Made by a program: the position numbers and the translations under genes. The notes under the pieces were generated by a model that saw only the letters and a program-made list of their open reading frames with translations, was not told where the DNA came from and made no database searches. This document shows, piece by piece, positions 57,029 to 64,000 of a stretch of 64,000 nucleotides of DNA. The DNA comes from Phyllobacterium bourgognense (lineage in GTDB: Bacteria > Pseudomonadota > Alphaproteobacteria > Rhizobiales > Rhizobiaceae). Within the stretch, counting starts at the first letter, position 1; each line of letters starts with the position of its first letter. The stretch is from NCBI RefSeq assembly GCF_003337575.1, contig NZ_QPJM01000002.1, positions 310,001 through 374,000 on the forward strand, read 5' to 3'.

Positions 57029-57073
57029 GCAATTCCAGGAAAAGTGGGAACCGGTTTTCCGTCCGGAATTGCG
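57029..57073. repeat. Short repeat family C (copy 2, complete)
   Basis: GCAATTCC ... GGAATTGC terminal inverted repeats enclose AGGAAAAGTGGGAACCGG and TTTTCCGT, about 45 bp. Begins one base after the glsA stop. Known as a dispersed motif type in rhizobial genomes. Confidence 0.75.
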
Positions 57074-57148
57074 ACCAAAAGCAGAGATTCTGATAGCGCT
57101 TGCGTTGCGGCTATTTGCGATGCAATGAAAGCGCCATGAGGTATTCAC

Positions 57149-57991
57149 ATGACCATTCATGACCAGGAATTGACCGACGCTGCCGGTTGCCACCCGATGT
57201 TTCTCGGCGTGCCGTCCAGCGTGGAGTTCAACAAGCTGCGCAAGCGGCTGTTACGCAACATGCGGCAGGCGCTCGAAGATTTCGCCATGGTCAAGCCGGG
57301 TGAGCGCTGGCTGATCGGACTTTCCGGCGGCAAGGATTCCTACAGCCTGCTGGCGCTGCTGCTCGATCTGAAATGGCGCGGTTTGCTGCCGGTGGAACTC
57401 CTCGCCTGCAATCTCGATCAGGGCCAGCCGAATTTCCCCAAGCATATCCTTCCGGATTTTCTCAAAGCAAACGGCATCGAGCACCGCATCGAATACAAGG
57501 ACACCTATTCGATCGTCACGGAGAAGGTGCCGAAAAACCAGACCTATTGTTCGCTCTGCTCAAGGCTCAGGCGCGGTCATCTTTACCGCGTGGCGCGGGA
57601 GGAGGGCTGTTCGGCGTTGGTGCTCGGCCACCACCGCGAGGATATCCTTGAAACCTTCCTGATGAACCTTTTCCATGGCGGGCGCCTTGCCGCGATGCCG
57701 CCGAAGCTGCTCAATGACGAAGGCGATCTCATGCTGCTGCGGCCGCTGAGCTACTGTGCCGAGGATGATCTGGAGAAATTTGCCGCCGCCATGCAGTTCC
57801 CGATCATTCCTTGCGACCTGTGCGGCAGTCAGGACGGGCTGCAGCGCAACATGATGAAGGCGATGCTGGCCGATATTGAAAAGCGTATGCCGGGCCGCAA
57901 GGAGATCATGATCCGCGCGCTGGCAAACACGCGCCCGAGCCACCTGCTGGATCGGAAGATTTTTGATTTCGCCGGGCTAATGGCCGGTTAA
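57149..57991 (+). CDS. ttcA: tRNA 2-thiocytidine(32) synthetase
   Basis: 280 aa. PP-loop SGGKDS at residues 59-64, iron-sulfur cysteines in [10 protein letters not shown] and the PCDLCGSQ pair. Thiolates C32 of some tRNAs. ATG 57149 lacks a strong Shine-Dalgarno, but the N-terminus aligns with the family. Confidence 0.93.
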   Translation: MTIHDQELTDAAGCHPMFLGVPSSVEFNKLRKRLLRNMRQALEDFAMVKPGERWLIGLSGGKDSYSLLALLLDLKWRGLLPVELLACNLDQGQPNFPKHILPDFLKANGIEHRIEYKDTYSIVTEKVPKNQTYCSLCSRLRRGHLYRVAREEGCSALVLGHHREDILETFLMNLFHGGRLAAMPPKLLNDEGDLMLLRPLSYCAEDDLEKFAAAMQFPIIPCDLCGSQDGLQRNMMKAMLADIEKRMPGRKEIMIRALANTRPSHLLDRKIFDFAGLMAG

Positions 57992-58010
57992 AATCAGCGC
58001 TTTTTCGAAA

Positions 58011-58253
58011 TCAGGGGAATAGTTTTACGATCGCCGCGATGGCGGCAATGGACGTCCCGAAGAAAAATGCACCCATCCGCACCGTAAGACGAAGCGTCAG
58101 CAGCTCTAGAGCGATGTTCAGATCAGATTTGGTTACCAGTTCGGGCATGATGAAATCCCTTGCGGCTTCTGCTTGCGCCTTGGCATGGACGGGACTGATT
58201 CCGCCCTGTTCCAAGCGTATCACACAACCAAGAGTATCAAATGAAATTGTCAT
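58011..58253 (-). CDS. Small coiled-coil membrane protein (CCDC90/DUF1640-like)
   Basis: 80 aa. N-terminal part IRLEQGGISPVHAKAQAEAAR, then LVTKSDLNIALELLTLRLTV and a C-terminal TM helix (AFFFGTSIAAIAAIVKLF). ATG 58253 with AAGGG at 7 bp. The family resembles mitochondrial MCUR1-type proteins; bacterial function is unknown. Converges on ttcA. Confidence 0.8.
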   Translation of the reverse strand: MTISFDTLGCVIRLEQGGISPVHAKAQAEAARDFIMPELVTKSDLNIALELLTLRLTVRMGAFFFGTSIAAIAAIVKLFP

Positions 58254-58341
58254 AGTCAGGCCCTTCAAGATACCCGAATGTTAGGCGACAGGTTGGATGC
58301 CAGCAATTCAACCAAAGTGCTACATGGCCCGTTGCGGAATA

Positions 58342-59589
58342 CTAAACCGGCTTGTTGTGAGGCTGGAACAATTTTCCCCTTTCGGCGATGAGCACAAACA
58401 CCAGCCCGATCAGCGACAGCACGAAAAACCCGGTGACCAAGGGCAGGGTTGTGCCGTTATAAGCCTGGCCGATCACCGCGCCTATGATGCCGCCACCGGC
58501 CGTGCCCATGAAGCCAAGCACGGACGAGGCGGTGCCGGCCACGTGTCCAAGCGGCTCCATCGCCAGCGAATTGAAGTTGGAGCCGATCCAGCCGAACTGG
58601 AACATCGCCAGCGAAAACAGCAGAAGATAAAGCACGAATGGTGTCGGCTGCGGTCCGAAAAGCGTCAACAGCAGCCACACGCCATTGATAGCCATGAAAG
58701 CAAGCAGCGCTCCATGCGACAGGCGCCGCATGCCGAAGCGGCCGACGAAGCGCGAATTCATGAACGAAGAAAACGACATGGTGATCGCGACGACGGAGAA
58801 GGCGAGCGGGAACCACACGCCGAGATGATAGATCTCGACATAGATCTGCTGGGCCGAATTGATGAAGCCGAACATCGCGCCGAAGATGAACGCACTTGCC
58901 AGCGCGTAGCAAAATGCGACCCGGTTGGTCAGCACGATCTTGAATGCGCGGGCAACCGACACGATGGTAAATGGACGCCGATCGGTAGGGTCCATCGTCT
59001 CTGGCAAGCGCAGATACATCCAGATCGCGACCGACGTTGCCATCAGCGCCATGAAGATGAAGATCAGCCGCCAGTCACCGAACAGCATGACGACCTGACC
59101 CGTCCCCGGCGCAATAACCGGAACGATCATGAACACCATCATGATCAGCGACATGGCCTCGGCCATCTGCCGGCCGCCATAAACGTCACGCACGATCGAA
59201 ATGGCGATGACGCGGGTAGCGGCGGAGCCGATGCCCTGCAGTGCCCGGAAAAACAGCAGTGCGCCAAAGCTCGGGACAAAGACGCACGCCATCGCCGAAG
59301 CGATATAAATGATCAGCCCGCAGAAAATCGGCACCTTGCGGCCAAAACGATCCGATAGCGGGCCGAAGAACAGCTGCGCCACCGAGAAGCCGAGGAGATA
59401 AGCCGAAATCACATACTGCCGATGGTTTTCACTGCTGATGCCAAGCGCCGCGCCGATCTGCTGCAAAGCCGGCAGCATGACATCGATAGCCATGGAATTG
59501 ACCGCCATCAACATTGCCATCAGGCTGATGAATTCGACTTTACCCATTCCCTGAAGGCGTGAGGGAGCGGTATCGGCGGGGGAATCCAT
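58342..59589 (-). CDS. Bcr/CflA-type MFS multidrug exporter
   Basis: 415 aa, 12 TM helices. DVMLPALQQIGAALG after the first helix, the MFS motif GPLSDRFGRKVPIF, and SIVRDVYGGRQMAEAMSLIMM, which is typical of DHA1 drug/proton antiporters (Bcr/CflA). Start ATG 59589 (MDSPADTAPS). Substrate unknown. Confidence 0.9.
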   Translation of the reverse strand: MDSPADTAPSRLQGMGKVEFISLMAMLMAVNSMAIDVMLPALQQIGAALGISSENHRQYVISAYLLGFSVAQLFFGPLSDRFGRKVPIFCGLIIYIASAMACVFVPSFGALLFFRALQGIGSAATRVIAISIVRDVYGGRQMAEAMSLIMMVFMIVPVIAPGTGQVVMLFGDWRLIFIFMALMATSVAIWMYLRLPETMDPTDRRPFTIVSVARAFKIVLTNRVAFCYALASAFIFGAMFGFINSAQQIYVEIYHLGVWFPLAFSVVAITMSFSSFMNSRFVGRFGMRRLSHGALLAFMAINGVWLLLTLFGPQPTPFVLYLLLFSLAMFQFGWIGSNFNSLAMEPLGHVAGTASSVLGFMGTAGGGIIGAVIGQAYNGTTLPLVTGFFVLSLIGLVFVLIAERGKLFQPHNKPV

Positions 59590-59627
59590 TTCCAAGTGCT
59601 TTCTGGATTTGAAAAACAAACAAAGAC

Positions 59628-59654
59628 AAAGGCGTCGGAACGGCCGACGCCTTT
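59628..59654 (-). terminator. Terminator of grxD
   Basis: AAAGGCGTCGG-AACGG-CCGACGCCTTT, symmetrical stem with T-runs both ways, 50 bp past the grxD stop. Confidence 0.8.
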
Positions 59655-59703
59655 AACATGGAGATTCCGGATGAGGCCGGAACCAGTTGGAATTAAAGCG
59701 TAA

Positions 59704-60036
59704 TCAGGCGGCCTTGGTGGCAACGCCCTTTTCGCTGAGGAGAGCCTGCAATTCACCCGCCTGGAACATTTCGCGGATAATATCGCAGCCGCCTACAAAT
59801 TCGCCCTTCACATAAAGCTGCGGGATGGTCGGCCAGTTGGAATAGTCCTTGATACCCTGGCGCAGTTCATTGGAAGAAAGAATATTCACGCCTTTGTAGT
59901 CGACACCGACATAATCGAGGATCTGCACGACCTGACCGGAAAATCCGCATTGCGGAAAGCCCGGGGTGCCCTTCATGAAAAGGACGACGTCGTTGCTCTT
60001 GACTTCATTGTCGATGAATTCGTTGATACCGCTCAT
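59704..60036 (-). CDS. grxD: Monothiol glutaredoxin Grx4
   Basis: 110 aa. Active site CGFS with Cys30, then [20 protein letters not shown] for glutathione binding. Binds a shared [2Fe-2S] cluster with BolA. In most relatives it lies next to bolA; here a toxin-antitoxin module intervenes. Confidence 0.95.
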   Translation of the reverse strand: MSGINEFIDNEVKSNDVVLFMKGTPGFPQCGFSGQVVQILDYVGVDYKGVNILSSNELRQGIKDYSNWPTIPQLYVKGEFVGGCDIIREMFQAGELQALLSEKGVATKAA

Positions 60037-60169
60037 TTAAGGTTCCTTTCGCGGCCGCGAGGGAGGAATCACGGCCAGAAAAACGCTTTGAGGCCAATCT
60101 ACCTCAATTCTTTGCCCAGAAAAAGCACGATGGACGCGTGAACGCAAGTAACTTGTCTATTAGTTGGGA

Positions 60170-60184
60170 GTGCGTGGCTCGACA
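60170..60184. repeat. Half copy of family A repeat
   Basis: TGCGTGGCTCGACAA, the outer half of one arm, ending abruptly next to the 3' end of the HigA-like gene. No matching other half is found within the bolA side of the module. Confidence 0.5.
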
Positions 60185-60199
60185 ATCAATAAGGAGATT

Positions 60200-60496
60200 T
60201 CATGCCGCTGCTCCATCTTGTCTCGGAGCCAAATGGAATCCCATTGCTTTCAGGACAGCCACCGTTGTTTCCAAAGTGGGATTTCCGGTTTCGCTCAAGC
60301 ATTTGTAGAGATGCTCGCGTGCCAATCCCGTTTCGCTGGCAATCTTGCTCATGCCTTTTGCACGTGCCACGACGCCCAGAGCTGCTGCAATAAGCTTCGC
60401 GTCATCGGTTGCCATAGCTTCGGTCAGGAATATTTCCACAGCCTCATCGGAGTCGAGCATTTCTGCGGGATCGAAATCGTAGAATTTCTCAGCCAT
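60200..60496 (-). CDS. Addiction-module antidote (HigA-like, XRE fold)
   Basis: 98 aa. The C-terminal half is a helix-turn-helix (AKGMSKIASETGLAREHLYK then TLETTVAVLKAMGF); the N-terminal half carries the DSDEAVEIFLTEAMA region typical of the probable addiction module antidotes. ATG 60496 with GGAAAG at 6 bp overlaps the toxin stop. Second gene of the module, which is the usual HigBA order. Confidence 0.85.
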   Translation of the reverse strand: MAEKFYDFDPAEMLDSDEAVEIFLTEAMATDDAKLIAAALGVVARAKGMSKIASETGLAREHLYKCLSETGNPTLETTVAVLKAMGFHLAPRQDGAAA

Positions 60497-60794
60497 TCTC
60501 ATCTTTCCATTCGGCAGCGATTTGCTTGGCCATTCTGATATCTTTTTCTTGAGTGCTTTTGTCGCCGCCACACAAAAGCAGGATAATCAGATCACTGCGC
60601 CGCTGAAAATAAACACGATAACCAGGACCGTGGTGAACACGAAGTTCGCTGATACCCTCGCCGACCGGTGCCGCGTCACCAGCGTTTCCTCCGAGTAGAC
60701 GTTGCAGACGCAAAGCAATCAGCGCCTTCGCCCGACGATCCTCTAGCTTATTTTGCCACCTTTTGAAGGTGTCGGATTGTTTAAATGTCGGCAC
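60489..60794 (-). CDS. RelE/HigB-type toxin
   Basis: 101 aa. TFKRWQNKLEDRRAKALIALRLQRL, EGISELRVHHGPGYRVYFQRR and LLLCGGDKSTQEKDI follow the phage-derived Gp49/HigB-like toxin family. First gene of the module, between bolA and grxD. Ribosome-dependent mRNA cleavage is expected from the family. Confidence 0.85.
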   Translation of the reverse strand: MPTFKQSDTFKRWQNKLEDRRAKALIALRLQRLLGGNAGDAAPVGEGISELRVHHGPGYRVYFQRRSDLIILLLCGGDKSTQEKDIRMAKQIAAEWKDENG

Positions 60795-60860
60795 CGGAAT
60801 ATGTAAGTTAAAAATTACAAACTGTCAAATGGATTGGTATTGTAAATAGATAGAGCGCCG

Positions 60861-61094
60861 TTATTCCGGCGCGCTGGTCTGCAGGGCGAGGGCGTGCAAC
60901 ACGCCGCCCATGTTGCCCTTCAGCGCATCATAAACCATCTGGTGCTGCTGAACACGCGACTTGCCGCGAAAGCTTTCCGCAACGACTTCGGCGGCATAAT
61001 GGTCGCCATCGCCCGCCAGATCGCGAATGGTTACCTTCGCATCCGGAATGGCGTCTCGAATCATTTTTTCGATATCGCGCGCGTCCATTGCCAT
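60861..61094 (-). CDS. BolA-family protein
   Basis: 77 aa. IEKMIRDAIPDAKVTIRDLAG, DGDHYAAEVVAESFRGKSRVQQHQMVYDAL and a C-terminal HALAL; the His in VQQHQMVY is the cluster ligand shared with monothiol glutaredoxin. Follows purL by 12 bp and should be cotranscribed. Confidence 0.92.
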   Translation of the reverse strand: MAMDARDIEKMIRDAIPDAKVTIRDLAGDGDHYAAEVVAESFRGKSRVQQHQMVYDALKGNMGGVLHALALQTSAPE

Positions 61095-61106
61095 GTCGTT
61101 CTCTCC

Positions 61107-63338
61107 TCAGGCGGCCTGTGTTTTTTCGTCCGCCTGACCACTCATATAGTCAGGGAACCACGATTCGTGGGCTTTTGTCAGGTCCTCAACAGATATGGAG
61201 AGCATGCGTCCAATCGTCAATGCGTTGCCGCCGACTGTACCAAGGTTGCGGAATGGAACGCCGGAACCTTCCGCGTTGAGCATGACGAGCTTTGCCAAGT
61301 CAGGGGCAACCGTCACGACGTAGCGGGCTTGGTCCTCACCGAACAACAGCGCATGCGGCGCGGTTTCGCCGATTTCCACATTCGCACCTTTGCCGGAGGC
61401 CATGCACATCTCGCTGAGTGCAATGGCAAGGCCGCCATCGGAAAGGTCGTGGCAGGCGGTCACCTGGCTGTTGCGAATAGCGGAGCGCACGAAATTGCCG
61501 TTGCGCTTCTCGGCGGCAAGGTCAACCGTCGGGGCCGGACCATCGGCGCGGCCGTGCAGGTCGCGCAAATAGATCGACTGGCCGAGATGCGTGCCATCGC
61601 CGCCGAGCAGGATCAGAACATCGCCATCGCGCATGCCGCCGATCTTCGCCGTCTTGCTCCAGTCCGGAATGAGCCCAACGCCGGCAATGGTCGGTGTTGG
61701 CAAGATCGCCTGGCCGTTGGTCTCGTTGTAGAGCGAAACATTGCCGGAAACGATCGGAAAGGCGAGAGCGCGGCAGGCATCGCCGATGCCGCCGATGGCC
61801 TTCACCAGCTGGCCCATGATCTCGGGCCGTTCGGGATTGCCGAAATTGAGATTGTCTGTCGCAGCCAGCGGTTCGGCGCCAACAGCTGTCAGGTTGCGCC
61901 AGCATTCTGCCACCGCCTGCTTTCCGCCCTCATAAGGATCCGCCTCGCAATAACGCGGCGTCACATCGGACGAAAAGGCGAGCGCCTTGCTGTGATGGCC
62001 ATCGACACGCACCACGCCGGCGTCTCCGCCCGGCACCTGCAGGGAGTTACCCTGGATCAGCGTGTCATATTGCTCGTAGACCCAGCGGCGAGATGAAAGG
62101 TCGGGCGAATTGAGCATTTGTAGCAGCGCCGCGCCATAGTCCTCGACCTCTGGCACATTGGCAGCTGGCAGGGGCGCGTGCTTGCCCGGCTCCATCCAGG
62201 GCCGGTCATATTCCGGGGCCTGGTCGCCGAGATCCTTGATCGGAAGATTGGCGACTTCATCGCCGTCATGCAGCACGCGAAAGCGCAGATCGTCGGTCGT
62301 ATAGCCGACAATGGCGAAATCCAGCCCCCATTTCTTGAAGATGCCCTCGGCCTCTTCCTCTTTTTCCGGGCGCAGCACCATGAGCATGCGCTCCTGGCTT
62401 TCGGACAGCATCATTTCGTAGGCGGTCATGCGCTCTTCGCGCACCGGCACGGAGTTGAGATCGAGTTCGATCCCGAGATTGCCCTTGGCGCCCATTTCCA
62501 CTGCCGAGCAGGTGAGGCCGGCGGCACCCATGTCCTGAATGGCGATGACGGCGCCGGAAGCCATCAGTTCCAGAGAAGCCTCGAGCAGGCATTTTTCGGT
62601 AAAGGGATCGCCCACCTGTACGGTAGGGCGCTTCTCCTCGATGGATTCGTCAAATTCAGCCGATGCCATGGTTGCACCGCCAACGCCGTCACGTCCGGTC
62701 TTGGCACCGAGATAAACCACCGGCAGGCCTACGCCCTTGGCCTCGGACAGGAAGATTGCATCGGTCTTGGCAAGGCCCGCTGCAAACGCATTGACCAGGA
62801 TATTGCCATTATAGCGCGCGTCGAAATTGACCTCGCCGCCAACCGTCGGCACGCCGAACGAATTGCCATAGCCGCCGACCCCCTCGACTACGCCGGAAAC
62901 GAGATGCCGCGTCTTGGGATGCGACGGTTCGCCGAAACGCAGCGCGTTCATCGCCGCGATCGGCCGCGCACCCATCGTGAACACATCGCGAAGGATACCG
63001 CCGACGCCGGTCGCGGCGCCCTGATATGGCTCGATATAGGACGGGTGGTTGTGGCTCTCCATCTTGAAGACTACGCAATCGCCATCGCCGATATCGACGA
63101 CACCGGCGTTTTCGCCCGGCCCCTGGATGACCTGTGGACCGGTCGTCGGTAGTGTACGCAGCCACTTCTTCGAAGATTTGTAAGAACAATGCTCGTTCCA
63201 CATGGCGGAAAAGATGCCAAGTTCGGTAAAGCTCGGCTCGCGCCCGATCAGATCGAGGATGCGCTGATATTCGTCCGGCTTCAGCCCGTGTGAAGCCACG
63301 AGTTCCGGCGTGATCTTGACAGTATTGGAAATGGTCAT
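61107..63338 (-). CDS. purL: Phosphoribosylformylglycinamidine synthase subunit PurL
   Basis: 743 aa, small (PurQS-dependent) form. ATP-binding [30 protein letters not shown]-like loops, [20 protein letters not shown] and the C-terminal [17 protein letters not shown]. Fourth step of purine synthesis. Start ATG 63338 ([14 protein letters not shown]); six more codons upstream are possible. PurS and PurQ would be elsewhere, left out of this window. Confidence 0.96.
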   Translation of the reverse strand: MTISNTVKITPELVASHGLKPDEYQRILDLIGREPSFTELGIFSAMWNEHCSYKSSKKWLRTLPTTGPQVIQGPGENAGVVDIGDGDCVVFKMESHNHPSYIEPYQGAATGVGGILRDVFTMGARPIAAMNALRFGEPSHPKTRHLVSGVVEGVGGYGNSFGVPTVGGEVNFDARYNGNILVNAFAAGLAKTDAIFLSEAKGVGLPVVYLGAKTGRDGVGGATMASAEFDESIEEKRPTVQVGDPFTEKCLLEASLELMASGAVIAIQDMGAAGLTCSAVEMGAKGNLGIELDLNSVPVREERMTAYEMMLSESQERMLMVLRPEKEEEAEGIFKKWGLDFAIVGYTTDDLRFRVLHDGDEVANLPIKDLGDQAPEYDRPWMEPGKHAPLPAANVPEVEDYGAALLQMLNSPDLSSRRWVYEQYDTLIQGNSLQVPGGDAGVVRVDGHHSKALAFSSDVTPRYCEADPYEGGKQAVAECWRNLTAVGAEPLAATDNLNFGNPERPEIMGQLVKAIGGIGDACRALAFPIVSGNVSLYNETNGQAILPTPTIAGVGLIPDWSKTAKIGGMRDGDVLILLGGDGTHLGQSIYLRDLHGRADGPAPTVDLAAEKRNGNFVRSAIRNSQVTACHDLSDGGLAIALSEMCMASGKGANVEIGETAPHALLFGEDQARYVVTVAPDLAKLVMLNAEGSGVPFRNLGTVGGNALTIGRMLSISVEDLTKAHESWFPDYMSGQADEKTQAA

Positions 63339-63524
63339 GGGTCCTGAAATATCCATACGTGGGAGAGCTTTTGGCCTTCTTTAGCTTATGTAGTCCTGCG
63401 GCGCGATAGGAAAAAGGGCTGAATCAACAGAGAGGGTCGCGGCTAAGGCTGGGGCGCTTGTCCGGCGCATATGGCGGGCATAAGGTCTGCATTCAGGCAG
63501 TATCGCGTGTGGAGGAGACCGAAA

Positions 63525-64000
63525 ATGACGGGCAGGCTGGCAGGCAAGGTGGCAATCGTTTCCGGTGGAGCGACAGGCATGGGCGGCGCGGCATCGAAAC
63601 TTTTCGCTGCCGAGGGCGCAAAAGTGGCAATCATCGACCGCAACGAGCAGGCGTCGGCTGCCGCTGTAGCGGAGATTATTGCTGCTGGTGGTGTCGCCAG
63701 CTATTTCGTCGCCGATGTTTCCGATGAGGCGCAGGTGCAGAAGGCGGTTGCCGGGGTTGCGGACAGATACGGCAATGTCACTGTTCTCTTCAATCATGCG
63801 GGTACCATCGTCATCAAGCCGTTCCTCGAGACGACGGTTGAGGAATGGGATTGGCTGCACGCGGTCAATGTGCGCTCCATGTATCTGATGACGCGCGCCG
63901 TCATCCCGCACATGCTCGATGCTGGCGGCGGTTCGATCGTCTGCACCTCGTCCATTTCAGCTGTGGCGGCAACGCCGATGGAAGTTCTCTACGATACGAC
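63525..64000 (+). CDS. Classical SDR-family oxidoreductase (3' end outside window)
   Basis: 158 codons visible. SGGATGMGGAASKLFAAEGAKVAIIDR is the TGxxxGxG cofactor site with Asp selecting NAD; FNHAG replaces the usual NNAG and CTSSISAVAA supplies the catalytic Ser; the sequence ends just before the YxxxK motif. GGAGGAG ribosome site. Divergent from purL across a 186-bp gap with no other gene. Confidence 0.88.
   Translation, partial: MTGRLAGKVAIVSGGATGMGGAASKLFAAEGAKVAIIDRNEQASAAAVAEIIAAGGVASYFVADVSDEAQVQKAVAGVADRYGNVTVLFNHAGTIVIKPFLETTVEEWDWLHAVNVRSMYLMTRAVIPHMLDAGGGSIVCTSSISAVAATPMEVLYDT

Noticed and set aside
58297-59358. 353-codon plus-strand frame, His/Asp/Arg-rich
   Set aside because: Antisense of the MFS exporter; typical mirror composition of membrane helices.
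60894-62096. 400-codon plus-strand frame over bolA and purL
   Set aside because: Crosses two real genes in antisense and has no family features.

Overview
The window is chromosomal DNA from an alphaproteobacterium of the order Hyphomicrobiales (Rhizobiales). The closest fit is the Phyllobacteriaceae/Brucellaceae group (a Phyllobacterium-, Mesorhizobium- or Brucella-like organism). The evidence is a GPR/RgsE-type polar growth giant protein, CckA, a single-cysteine DksA, a GAAC-N7-GAAC LexA box in front of recA, an Irr-type iron box in front of mbfA, the recA-alaS, icd, trmJ-murI, rpsD and purL-bolA-grxD blocks, and rhizobial palindromic intergenic repeats. Assignment below family level is inference.

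Layout. 1-4.0 kb: 3' part missing of a giant coiled-coil membrane protein (minus strand) with 29-residue repeats. 4.3-9.1 kb: Hpt-like protein, [2Fe-2S] ferredoxin, ferredoxin-NADP reductase, DUF922 protein, folP-folK (no folB between them), secreted protein. 9.2-13.8 kb: MazEF-like module, ycjF/ycjX-type pair, SixA-like phosphatase, dksA. 13.9-19.8 kb: FliO-domain protein, cckA, VapBC module, cysK. 19.9-24.6 kb: LysE exporter, mbfA iron exporter, ABM/NIPSNAP operon with divergent ArsR-type regulator, an SDR-like protein lacking the catalytic lysine, a 43-aa membrane protein. 24.7-30 kb: small accessory metabolism cluster (orphan Bug binding protein, RidA-like protein, Tat-exported epoxide hydrolase, VOC protein, HPP-CBS membrane protein). 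30.3-43.1 kb: OmpA-like lipoprotein, psuG-psuK, recA, alaS, lipoprotein, YCII protein, aminotransferase, icd, trmJ, murI. 43.2-50.6 kb: an unusual accessory locus with two S10 serine carboxypeptidase lipoproteins, one carrying a long 41-residue-repeat coiled-coil stalk, a secreted EF-hand protein between them, and an unrecognised 405-aa protein. 50.6-64 kb: LLM flavin oxidoreductase, NAD(P)-binding oxidoreductase divergent from an HxlR regulator, DUF3008, extensin-family protein, secreted ExbD-like domain, rpsD, glsA, ttcA, MFS exporter, grxD, a HigBA-type module sitting between grxD and bolA, purL, and the start of an SDR gene.

Most genes are core housekeeping: folate, cysteine, purine and TCA-cycle enzymes, translation, DNA repair and cell-cycle or polar control. 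Accessory material is concentrated at the three toxin-antitoxin modules, at 24.7-30 kb and at 43.2-50.6 kb. At least three families of intergenic palindromic repeats punctuate the gene junctions. The strongest candidate for something undescribed is the S10 carboxypeptidase lipoprotein pair with its EF-hand partner. No tRNA, rRNA, CRISPR array, prophage or IS element was seen.
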